Below are positions 1-5,324 of a stretch of 5,390 bases of DNA, in pieces. Position 1 is the stretch's first letter. Every line of letters begins with the position of its first letter. The notes under the pieces are model-generated. The model ran no database searches and was not told the DNA's origin. It saw nothing but the letters and a program-made list of their open reading frames with translations. Both the position numbers and the translations under genes were made by a program. Source of the stretch: Thermodesulfovibrio sp. (GTDB taxonomy: Bacteria; Nitrospirota; Thermodesulfovibrionia; Thermodesulfovibrionales; JdFR-85); the NCBI GenBank assembly GCA_027016675.1, contig JALUSH010000163.1:4848-10237 (forward strand). Direction: 5' to 3'.

Positions 1-107
1 GAAAAATTGATTATTGCCTCTTTTTCGCGCTTCAAGAGGCTATAGAGATTCTGATAACCTTTTAATTGCTCTTCAAGGATCCTGATTAAGCTGTCGATCT
101 CAGTCAT
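1..107 (-). CDS. flgN: FlgN-like export chaperone, N-terminal part (cut by window edge)
   Basis: Translating from the ATG at 107 gives 35 residues with no stop before the window edge, beginning MTEIDSLIRILEEQLKGYQN and continuing LYSLLKREKEAIINF. This is an amphipathic helix of the kind that opens FlgN proteins, with leucines spaced between acidic and basic residues and a KREKEAI segment. FlgN is a cytoplasmic chaperone that binds the hook-filament junction proteins FlgK and FlgL and delivers them to the flagellar export apparatus. The start codon overlaps the flgM stop in an ATGA arrangement, and only a weak purine-rich AGAAGAA lies upstream, so translation is probably coupled to flgM. The identification rests largely on position after flgM, because this family is poorly conserved and about three quarters of the protein lies outside the window. 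Confidence 0.72.
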   Translation of the reverse strand, partial: MTEIDSLIRILEEQLKGYQNLYSLLKREKEAIINF

Positions 108-397
108 AGTTCTTCTAATAGCTTGCTGGCAACCTTGTTAGGGTCTACAGTATAATTACCTGTTTCTATTGCCTTCTTAATCTCTTCCACCTTTTTGGCT
201 CTCATATCAGGCAGTTCGTTGATAATCTTTTTAAGTGCATCAAGCTCTTTGGCCTTACCTGAAAGTTCCACCCTGTCCTGGACTGACTGTCTTTTGTCTA
301 CCTTCCTGGCCTCATTTATGGCTTCCCTGCCCTGGGTTTTCTCTGTCCTGAGATACACATCCTGTCCCTCAGGTAGTTTTCCACCATTGATCTTCAT
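104..397 (-). CDS. flgM: Anti-sigma-28 factor FlgM
   Basis: A 97-residue protein, the usual size for FlgM, which binds sigma-28 (FliA) in the cytoplasm and is exported through the finished hook-basal body to release late gene expression. The C-terminal half carries the family signature: DRVELS at residues 41-46, a helix around 48-60, then VEEIKKAIETGNYTVDP at 70-86 and a final VASKLLEEL helix, which form the sigma-binding region. The N-terminal 40 residues are polar and low in hydrophobics, as expected of the unfolded, export-competent half. The ATG at 397 has GGAGG seven bases upstream. A sigma-28 promoter precedes the gene, so FlgM is probably made under the sigma factor it inhibits, while readthrough from the flgF-J transcript could supply an early pool. 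The stop overlaps the flgN start. Confidence 0.94.
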   Translation of the reverse strand: MKINGGKLPEGQDVYLRTEKTQGREAINEARKVDKRQSVQDRVELSGKAKELDALKKIINELPDMRAKKVEEIKKAIETGNYTVDPNKVASKLLEEL

Positions 398-451
398 TAT
401 CTGACCTCCACCATAATTTGATCCAGGGCCTTCTGGCCTCTATACTATTAT

Positions 452-478
452 ATATCGGCCAGCGTCTAAAAAACTTTA
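452..478 (-). promoter_or_regulatory. Sigma-28 (FliA) promoter for flgM-flgN
   Basis: On the minus strand the sequence reads TAAAGTTT (478-471), an 11-base spacer, then GCCGATAT (459-452). The enteric FliA consensus is TAAAGTTT-N11-GCCGATAA, so 15 of 16 positions match and the spacing is exact. The TAA of the flgJ stop codon (478-476) forms the first three bases of the -35 box. Transcription should begin near 445, leaving an untranslated leader of about 48 bases before flgM. The leader holds a small GGCC-AGAA-GGCC inverted repeat (438-427) with no U-tract. The promoter places flgM, flgN and probably flgK and flgL in the late flagellar class. Confidence 0.93.
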
Positions 479-754
479 ATAAATCTCCTTTTTTAAAGCC
501 CTTACAAGCATATCCGAAAGTCCTGTACCTCTCTCAGCAATCAGCCTTGAAAGACTCATCTCAAAAAGGCTCTGATAGACAGAGCCTGAAAAGCTCTTTC
601 CAAAAAATCCATCTGATAGAGTTTTATCCATTTCTTTAAGCAGCTCATTTATAAAGAGTGCCTCAAACTCCTTTGCAACCGCCCTTACCTGTTTCTGCGG
701 GTCCCTGATTTCCCTTAACTGGATGACTGACCCTATGAACCCGTCGTTATTCAT
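476..754 (-). CDS. flgJ: Rod-binding protein FlgJ, single-domain form
   Basis: A 92-residue protein matching only the N-terminal rod-binding domain of FlgJ. Family features are AKEFEALFINELLKEM at residues 27-42, a glycine-rich turn at 49-57, and VYQSLFEMSLSRLIAERGTGLSDML at 59-83. In enteric bacteria FlgJ is about 300 residues and has a C-terminal peptidoglycan hydrolase domain that opens the wall for the rod. That domain is absent here, and the reading frame ends cleanly at a stop that is also part of the sigma-28 promoter, so this is not a frameshifted remnant. Short FlgJ proteins are common outside gamma- and betaproteobacteria, where a separate hydrolase is assumed to do the cutting. There is no signal peptide, consistent with export by the flagellar apparatus. 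The ATG directly follows the flgI stop, and GGAG (767-764) lies nine bases upstream inside flgI. Confidence 0.9.
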   Translation of the reverse strand: MNNDGFIGSVIQLREIRDPQKQVRAVAKEFEALFINELLKEMDKTLSDGFFGKSFSGSVYQSLFEMSLSRLIAERGTGLSDMLVRALKKEIY

Positions 755-1843
755 TTAGAGTATCTCCAGATCAGCCTTAAGGGCACCCGATTCCTTCAGT
801 GCCTGAAGGATTGCAATAAGGTCTCTTGGTGCCACACCCATTGCATTCAAAGCCCTTACCACCTCACCAAGTGTTGTACCTGAGACCTCAATAAGATGTG
901 CCTCCTGTTCTTTTGCCTTTATTTCTGTCTGCGGCACTATCACTGTCTCTCCTTTAGAGAACGACTCGGGCTGAGAAACCCCATACTGGGTTGATATCTC
1001 TATGGTCAATCCACCATGGGCAATTGCCACAGGAGAGATCTTTACATTGCTTCCGATAACCACGGTACCTGTTCTCTCATTTATAACAACTCTTGCAGGC
1101 ATATCTGTTTTTACATCAATGGCCTCCACCAGCGTCATCAAACTCACCACATTACCCTGATATTCATCAGGTATCTTCATAATTACTGTTGAGGGGTCTA
1201 CGGCCTTTGCATATTTACCATTGAGAGTTTTGTTTATCTCTTCTGTCATATTAGATGCCACAGTAAAATCAGGACTGTTCAGTATGAGCTTTATCTCTCG
1301 CTGCAGATTCAGTGGAATCTCTATTCCCCTTTCTACAATAGCTCCATTGGGCACCCTGCCCACAGTGGGATGGTTTTTCTGGGTAGTGGCACCTGCACCT
1401 CCTGCCTGGAATCCACCAATGGATACGGGCCCCTGTGCCATGGCATATACCCTTCCGTCCGGTCCTTTCAGAGGAGTCATGAGCAGCGTTCCTCCCTGCA
1501 GGTTCTTGGCATCACCAATGGCAGAGACAATAACATCGATCCTGCTTCCTGCCCGTGGGAAAGGTGGTAAAGTGGCCGTTACCATTACTGAGGCCACATC
1601 CTTGGCCTTGATATCCTTTGCATCAACCTTTAATCCCATCCTTGTGAGCATGTTGGCAATACTCTGAAGTGTAGCATCTCCTTTATCTCCTGTTCCATTC
1701 AGTCCTACCACAAGACCATATCCAACAAGCTGGTTTTCTCTGAAGCCCTCTATAAAGGCAAGATCCTTTATTCGTTCAGCATACAGTAGTGTTGTAAAAA
1801 ATATAATAAATATTAAAACAATCAAGAACACAACCCTTTTCAT
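755..1843 (-). CDS. flgI: Flagellar P-ring protein FlgI
   Basis: FlgI forms the P-ring, the bushing around the rod at the peptidoglycan layer; it is secreted to the periplasm and assembles with help from FlgA. From the ATG at 1843 the protein has 362 residues, normal for the family. It opens with a clear Sec signal peptide (MKR, a hydrophobic stretch to about residue 20, likely cut after LLYA at 22). The mature protein begins ERIKDLAFIEGFRENQLVGY and continues with GLVVGLNGTGDK, a strong FlgI signature. The C terminus, with LNAMGVAPRDLIAILQALK followed by ESGALKADLEIL, is equally typical. An upstream in-frame ATG at 1894 would put 17 extra residues before the signal peptide and overlap flgH, so I prefer 1843, which has GGAGG five bases upstream. 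The gene lies 11 bp after flgH. Confidence 0.97.
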   Translation of the reverse strand: MKRVVFLIVLIFIIFFTTLLYAERIKDLAFIEGFRENQLVGYGLVVGLNGTGDKGDATLQSIANMLTRMGLKVDAKDIKAKDVASVMVTATLPPFPRAGSRIDVIVSAIGDAKNLQGGTLLMTPLKGPDGRVYAMAQGPVSIGGFQAGGAGATTQKNHPTVGRVPNGAIVERGIEIPLNLQREIKLILNSPDFTVASNMTEEINKTLNGKYAKAVDPSTVIMKIPDEYQGNVVSLMTLVEAIDVKTDMPARVVINERTGTVVIGSNVKISPVAIAHGGLTIEISTQYGVSQPESFSKGETVIVPQTEIKAKEQEAHLIEVSGTTLGEVVRALNAMGVAPRDLIAILQALKESGALKADLEIL

Positions 1844-1848
1844 AACAA

Positions 1849-1853
1849 CCTCC
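1849..1853 (-). promoter_or_regulatory. Ribosome binding site deciding the flgI start
   Basis: GGAGG is followed by five bases (TTGTT) and the ATG at 1843. It lies just past the flgH stop codon (1857-1855). It favours the start that gives a normal signal peptide over the in-frame ATGs at 1894, 1867 and 1855. Confidence 0.85.
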
Positions 1854-1854
1854 A

Positions 1855-2610
1855 TCAGAATGGCCATATCCTGTCCATAAACCTTCCAAGCCATCCAGGT
1901 GCCTGTTTCTCATCAACAATACCCTCACCAACAAGGTAAATCTGGGCATCAGCAATCCTGGTACTCTCGATGGTGTTGGCTGCAGATATATCCTCAGGCC
2001 TTATAATTCCCTTTAAAACGAGTATCTGTTTCTCAAAATTAAGGGTTATCTCCTTCCTTGACTCAATAACAAGATTTCCATTGGGCAGCACATCCACCAC
2101 GCGGGCAGTTATGGTACCCTTGAGGGAACCCTCACGAGAGGTTTCACCGGCACCCTGGAAATCCGTCTTTACAGAGCTTTCAACTGAAGGTGAGAAGGTA
2201 TTTCCCTTCCCATAGAGGTTTGAAAGGTTTAGATTTAGCGGTGCCCCGAAGAATTTACTTATAGAAGCATCGAAGGAAGAATCTCTGCCAGCCTTTGTTT
2301 CAGCCTTTTTACTGCCTGCAACCTTCTCAACTATCAGCACGGTGACCAGGTCATTCAACCTCCTTGCCCGTAGATCCTCATAAAGACTTGCCCTGTCCTG
2401 AAAGATAGAGCCAGGAGTTGATGGCGGCATGACATAACCTGCCTTGGTAGATCGTTCAATATAGCTTGGTGAAGGTGGTGGCACATTATGGGCAGAAGAG
2501 GCACAGCCCGACACCAGCAAGGCAATTACAAACAAGAAAAGGTATATCCTTCTATCACAGAGAATGGATATTCCTGTTTTCTTACCGGAAAACACTGACC
2601 ACACCTTCAT
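1855..2610 (-). CDS. flgH: Flagellar L-ring lipoprotein FlgH
   Basis: FlgH forms the L-ring in the outer membrane around the distal rod. From the ATG at 2610 it has 251 residues, slightly longer than the usual 220-240. A lipoprotein signal is present: hydrophobic residues 22-33 followed by the lipobox LVSGC, with the acylated cysteine at residue 36. The family signature SLYEDLRARRLNDLVTVLI spans about residues 75-93, and the protein ends in GWLGRFMDRIWPF, the expected FlgH tail. The frame stays open to an ATG at 2694 inside flgA, but that would add 28 residues before the signal peptide. The ATG at 2610 has AAAGGAG nine bases upstream and overlaps the end of flgA by 29 bp. The region before the hydrophobic core is about 21 residues, long for a lipoprotein signal, so a later non-ATG start is possible. 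Confidence 0.95.
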   Translation of the reverse strand: MKVWSVFSGKKTGISILCDRRIYLFLFVIALLVSGCASSAHNVPPPSPSYIERSTKAGYVMPPSTPGSIFQDRASLYEDLRARRLNDLVTVLIVEKVAGSKKAETKAGRDSSFDASISKFFGAPLNLNLSNLYGKGNTFSPSVESSVKTDFQGAGETSREGSLKGTITARVVDVLPNGNLVIESRKEITLNFEKQILVLKGIIRPEDISAANTIESTRIADAQIYLVGEGIVDEKQAPGWLGRFMDRIWPF

Positions 2611-3211
2611 CTTCAACCACTCCTTTGATATACCTCTTAGAGGCAAGATTAACAACCATAATATCATCTCCCAGTGCACCGCTTTCCCTGGCAATTCCCA
2701 TAGCAGTTACCCTTAATCCCTTTGCCCTGTAGATAAGAAGCACCTTGTCCCCTCTTTTTATTAATGGCCTGTTCTTCAATACAGTGGTAGTTATCACAGA
2801 GTTTGCCTGGAGAGACCTTTTCAATATCTTGCCTTCTAATTCCTGCCATTCTTTTATTGCACCCCGTGGTATTCTGTTTACACTCAACAATGAGAGGTAA
2901 AGATCATCCCTGTCAGGGACTGTACCCTTCATTAGAGGACGTGCTGTTTTTAAAACCCAGTCTTTCACCTCTACTCTCGCTCTTACCTTTACTACCACTC
3001 CTTTTTTATAGACAAAGAGAAATTCTGCTCTTCCCACAGGTCCACGCCTGACAATAATCTGTTCAGGCGGATGGGGAGGAAGTTCTTCTTCAGTAATCAC
3101 ATCTGTCACCTCTACTGAAGGCCAGGGATAATGTTTTTGCACATACTCCTTTATTGCCTTCCCAGGCGTCCATACTGTGGTCATTACAAGCATTATAATC
3201 AACGGGAACAC
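2582..3211 (-). CDS. flgA: P-ring assembly chaperone FlgA
   Basis: FlgA is a periplasmic chaperone that helps FlgI subunits assemble into the P-ring. This 209-residue protein has the family layout: a short leader, an N-terminal region with IKEYVQKHYPW at about 20-30, and a C-terminal SAF-type domain from roughly residue 90 to the end. That domain includes DRDDLYLSLLSVNRIPRGAI, LKRSLQANSVITTTVLKNRP, IKRGDKVLLIYRAKGLRVTAMGIA and GDDIMVVNLASKRYIKGVV (each given in part). The start is GTG at 3211: an in-frame TAA at 3232-3230 closes the frame upstream and no other usable start lies between. AGGAGG (3225-3220), eight bases before the GTG, is made from the final two Arg codons and stop of flgG. The hydrophobic leader (about residues 4-14) has no positive charge before it, so the signal peptide looks weak, with possible cleavage after Ala19. 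Confidence 0.92.
   Translation of the reverse strand: MFPLIIMLVMTTVWTPGKAIKEYVQKHYPWPSVEVTDVITEEELPPHPPEQIIVRRGPVGRAEFLFVYKKGVVVKVRARVEVKDWVLKTARPLMKGTVPDRDDLYLSLLSVNRIPRGAIKEWQELEGKILKRSLQANSVITTTVLKNRPLIKRGDKVLLIYRAKGLRVTAMGIARESGALGDDIMVVNLASKRYIKGVVEDEGVVSVFR
2620..2626 (-). promoter_or_regulatory. Ribosome binding site deciding the flgH start
   Basis: AAAGGAG sits nine bases before the ATG at 2610, inside the last codons of flgA. It supports the short flgH start over the longer in-frame start at 2694 and implies that ribosomes finishing flgA can re-engage at flgH. Confidence 0.82.
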
Positions 3212-3216
3212 GGGGG

Positions 3217-4005
3217 TTACCTCCTCATATTATTTGTTACCTGTAGCATTTCATCAGCAGCCTGCACAGCCTTTGAGTTCAACTCATAGGCCCTCTGACT
3301 CACTATCATCTGGATCATCTCTTCAACAATGTTTACATTACTTAGTTCTATGAACCCCTGCTGTATGCTACCAAGCCCATCAGAACCAGGTGTTGAGGTT
3401 GTAGGTGCACCTGATGATGAGGTCTCCACAAAGAGGTTTCTGCCAATAGATTTAAGACCACCTGGATTTGGGAACTTGGCAATCTCAATCTGCCCTACCT
3501 CATTTGGCACATTGCTTCCTGGCTGAATTACACTCACCCTTCCATCTGAGCCAATGGTTATCTGAATTGCATCTGCAGGGATTGTTATCTCCGGTTCAAG
3601 TGCATAACCCTCTGAGTTTACAATCCTGCCTTCACTGTCCAGCTTAAAGGTGCCTGCCCTTGTATAGGCTATCTCTCCATCAGGCTTTATAATCTGGAAA
3701 AATCCATCTCCCTCAATAGCAAGATCAAGGGAGTTTCCGGTTTTGACAAGGTCACCCTGTTGAAATACCTTCTGCACTGCCACAGGCCTGACGCCAAGAC
3801 CTATCTGGATGCCTGACGGCAACTGGGAGCCTGCTGCAGAGGTTGCTCCTGGGGAGGCCAGTTCCTGGTACATGAGTTCCTGAAAATCTGCCCTGCTCTT
3901 TTTGTATCCTGCTGTGTTTGTGTTGGCAAGATTATTTGCTATCACATCAATATTGATCTTCTGTGCCTCCATCCCTGTAGCTGCTATAAACAATGACCTA
4001 ATCAT
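3217..4005 (-). CDS. flgG: Flagellar distal rod protein FlgG
   Basis: FlgG forms the distal rod that crosses the periplasm and connects to the hook. The protein has 262 residues, the canonical length. The N terminus [20 protein letters not shown], followed by [21 protein letters not shown], is the FlgG form of the rod/hook motif, with the conserved NNLANxNTxGYK. The mid-domain [16 protein letters not shown] and [20 protein letters not shown] lie near residues 91-136. The C terminus has the matching coiled-coil helix ([43 protein letters not shown], residues about 220-262). There is no Sec signal; export is by the flagellar type III apparatus. The ATG at 4005 lies 3 bp after the flgF stop, with GGGAGG (4020-4015) nine bases upstream inside the last flgF codons. 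Its final ATG-AGG-AGG-TAA doubles as the flgA ribosome binding site. Confidence 0.98.
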   Translation of the reverse strand: MIRSLFIAATGMEAQKINIDVIANNLANTNTAGYKKSRADFQELMYQELASPGATSAAGSQLPSGIQIGLGVRPVAVQKVFQQGDLVKTGNSLDLAIEGDGFFQIIKPDGEIAYTRAGTFKLDSEGRIVNSEGYALEPEITIPADAIQITIGSDGRVSVIQPGSNVPNEVGQIEIAKFPNPGGLKSIGRNLFVETSSSGAPTTSTPGSDGLGSIQQGFIELSNVNIVEEMIQMIVSQRAYELNSKAVQAADEMLQVTNNMRR

Positions 4006-4008
4006 AAT

Positions 4009-4719
4009 CTAAATCCTCCCTATCTCATTTATTGCTTTCTGGCTTGATTCGTCAAAGGCCCTTATCATTTTCTGGTATGCCTCGAACTCTCTCATGGTCT
4101 CCATCATCTCTATCATTTCATATATAGCCTTCACATTTGAACCTTCTATTGCACCTGGTATGATCTCAGGCTGAATATCCTCCGGCATGATACCAGCGGC
4201 AGGTGTATACATGGACTCTCCAAGCTTGAAAAGATTATAAGGCCTGGGAAAATCAACCACCTTTAGTACACCCACTGTGTTGCCATTCACTATTACCTCT
4301 CCTTCTTGAGTAATCTCAACACTTCCTGAAGGCAGTTCAATTGGATTACCATTAGTACCAAGAACCTTCTTGCCTGTCTTTGTTATAAGATATCCTTCAC
4401 TATCAATGGTAAAATCTCCTCTCCTGGTATAAACATTACCTTCAAGAGCAAAAAAACCATCCCCTTTTAATGCCACATCAAGGGGGTTGCCTGTGCTGAT
4501 TATCTCCCCAGGACTATAATCGGTTATTAGTATGGGAGTGGGATCTCTCAAAACCCTTTCAGAAACAGGCATTGTTGTGTCAAGTGCAAATGACCTGAAT
4601 ACCACACCCTCTCTTTTGTAGCCTGCTGTGTCAGAATTGGCTATGTTTCTGGCATGAAAGGTCAGGTTTGCATATTTTGTCATTGCTCCTGATGCTGCTA
4701 TGTAGAGTCCCTTGTACAT
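4009..4719 (-). CDS. flgF: Flagellar proximal rod protein FlgF
   Basis: FlgF is a proximal rod component exported by the flagellar type III system. The 236-residue protein starts MYKGLYIAASGAMTKYANL and carries NIANSDTAGYKREGVVF at about residues 26-42, the rod-family N-terminal motif. It then has GNPLDVALKGDGFFALEG and YTRRGDFTIDSEGYLITKTG in the middle, and a C-terminal helix with GSNVKAIYEMIEMMETMREFEAYQKMIRAFDE. It is paralogous to the adjacent FlgG but lacks the FlgG ATGMEAQ form, and the Leu-Tyr-Ile-Ala-Ala-Ser-Gly-Ala-Met opening fits FlgF. The start at 4719 is fixed by conservation of the N terminus. Only a poor AGG lies upstream, unlike the strong sites of most downstream genes. The sigma-54 promoter just upstream makes flgF the first gene of the rod-ring operon. 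Confidence 0.96.
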   Translation of the reverse strand: MYKGLYIAASGAMTKYANLTFHARNIANSDTAGYKREGVVFRSFALDTTMPVSERVLRDPTPILITDYSPGEIISTGNPLDVALKGDGFFALEGNVYTRRGDFTIDSEGYLITKTGKKVLGTNGNPIELPSGSVEITQEGEVIVNGNTVGVLKVVDFPRPYNLFKLGESMYTPAAGIMPEDIQPEIIPGAIEGSNVKAIYEMIEMMETMREFEAYQKMIRAFDESSQKAINEIGRI

Positions 4720-4733
4720 GATGCCTGATGTGA

Positions 4734-4749
4734 AGCAATTCGTATGCCA
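4734..4749 (-). promoter_or_regulatory. Sigma-54 (RpoN) promoter upstream of flgF
   Basis: The minus strand reads TGGCATACGAATTGCT at 4749-4734. The sigma-54 consensus is TGGCAC-G-N4-TTGC(A/T). The invariant GG (4748-4747) and GC (4736-4735) are present with exactly ten bases between them, and TGGCA and TTGCT match in full; the C and G after TGGCA are T and A. Transcription would start near 4723, about four bases before the flgF ATG, so the leader would be nearly absent. Sigma-54 control of rod, ring and hook genes is established in several flagellated lineages, including Geobacter and Campylobacter. An enhancer-binding activator would be required and is not in this window. Confidence 0.78.
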
Positions 4750-4762
4750 GTTTGTAAAACAC

Positions 4763-4800
4763 TTTTGGAAGCTTGTTTTGGACAGGTTCAGACTTTTGGA
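4763..4800 (-). repeat. Three TCCAAAA direct repeats upstream of the sigma-54 promoter
   Basis: On the minus strand TCCAAAA occurs at 4800-4794, 4782-4776 and 4769-4763, with the first and third extended to TCCAAAAGT. Two looser copies, TTTCCAT, lie further upstream at 4846-4840 and 4833-4827. They sit in the 215-bp gap at 4720-4934, the only non-coding stretch above 80 bp, which has no other gene I can support. They could be activator or enhancer-protein sites, but the spacing is irregular (18 and 13 bases between starts) and AT-rich intergenic DNA makes such repeats by chance fairly easily. Confidence 0.4.
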
Positions 4801-4934
4801 GAATTCTTCATAATATATTGATTTAAATGGAAATTACATATGGAAAGCAGGAATTATGGGGTATCAGAAATGGTTACAGAGGAGCTCAGGTTCTCTATAG
4901 CCAACGAATTAATACAAATAAAAAAATTTATCTG

Positions 4935-5312
4935 CTACAGGGAAAATATTTCCTGTCCCTTCATATCTATAATCAATTCAACCTCGTTTATGGAAAGATC
5001 AAGGAGGCTTGCAATTTCCTCTACCTTTAGCCCCTTCCTGGCAAGAACCATAACTTCTTCATAGGGATTCTCATTATAATACAGGCCAACCTTTTCATTA
5101 TATGCATCTATTCGGCTGAGGTATCCCTCAAGGATTTTTATCTTCTCATCAAGCCTCCTTTCAATTGCTTGCAATCTTTTTACCCTTTCATCAATCCTGC
5201 TCATGAGAAGTGAAGAGAGTTCTTCAATCTCAGAAAGCTCAAGCTGCAGAAGCCTTTCAGCATTCTGTGTATCTGTCTTTTTCTTCTTTTTTGTTCTTAT
5301 ACCCTTGAACAT
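4935..5312 (-). CDS. Coiled-coil protein with C-terminal helix-turn-helix-like motif, function unknown
   Basis: A 125-residue cytoplasmic protein with no signal peptide or membrane segment. Residues 3-12 are very basic (KGIRTKKKKK). Residues about 17-70 have heptad-like leucine/isoleucine spacing with alternating charge (ERLLQLELSEIEELSSLL, then RIDERVKRLQAIERRLDEKI), predicting a long coiled coil. Residues 84-117 (YEEVMVLARKGLKVEEIASL and LDLSINEVELIID) look like a small helix-turn-helix: LARKGL-VEEIA-LL-LS-NEVELI. This tail resembles that of DUF2802/DUF6115-type proteins often encoded beside flagellar or chemotaxis genes; the family name is my recollection, not a search result. An ATG at 5324 is in frame, but GGAGG five bases before the ATG at 5312 supports the shorter start. 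It follows the upstream gene by 12 bp and is separated from flgF by a 215-bp promoter region, so it probably belongs to the preceding operon. Confidence 0.8.
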   Translation of the reverse strand: MFKGIRTKKKKKTDTQNAERLLQLELSEIEELSSLLMSRIDERVKRLQAIERRLDEKIKILEGYLSRIDAYNEKVGLYYNENPYEEVMVLARKGLKVEEIASLLDLSINEVELIIDMKGQEIFSL

Positions 5313-5317
5313 CTTTG

Positions 5318-5322
5318 CCTCC
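5318..5322 (-). promoter_or_regulatory. Ribosome binding site deciding the start of the coiled-coil gene
   Basis: GGAGG overlaps the in-frame ATG at 5324-5322 by one base (its first G is the G of that ATG) and is followed by five bases and ATG at 5312. The 5324 ATG has no purine-rich site at a useful distance, so 5312 is the likelier start. Confidence 0.8.
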
Positions 5323-5324
5323 AT

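Noticed and set aside
427..438. GGCC-AGAA-GGCC inverted repeat between flgJ and flgM as a terminator
   Set aside because: The stem is only four base pairs and no run of T follows on the minus strand. It lies downstream of the sigma-28 promoter, in the flgM leader.
1221..1667. 148-codon plus-strand open frame
   Set aside because: It lies wholly antisense to flgI, its translation is low-complexity and matches no family I know, and flgI is unambiguous on the other strand.
2664..2849. 61-codon minus-strand frame inside flgA
   Set aside because: It is the alternative frame of flgA codons, lysine- and glycine-rich with no motif, while flgA itself has clear family features.
3217..4719. flgF and flgG as a recent tandem duplication
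   Set aside because: They share the rod-family motifs but differ throughout, as FlgF and FlgG do in nearly all flagellated bacteria; this is an ancient paralogy.
4915..4934. Possible hairpin terminator after the coiled-coil gene (CAGATAAA-TTTT-TTTATTTG)
   Set aside because: The stem is almost entirely A-T with one G-T pair and is not followed by a U-tract, so it does not look like a functional rho-independent terminator.
4827..5064. Two plus-strand open frames (67 and 74 codons) starting in the intergenic gap
   Set aside because: They have no convincing ribosome site, run antisense into the coiled-coil gene and show no recognisable motif.
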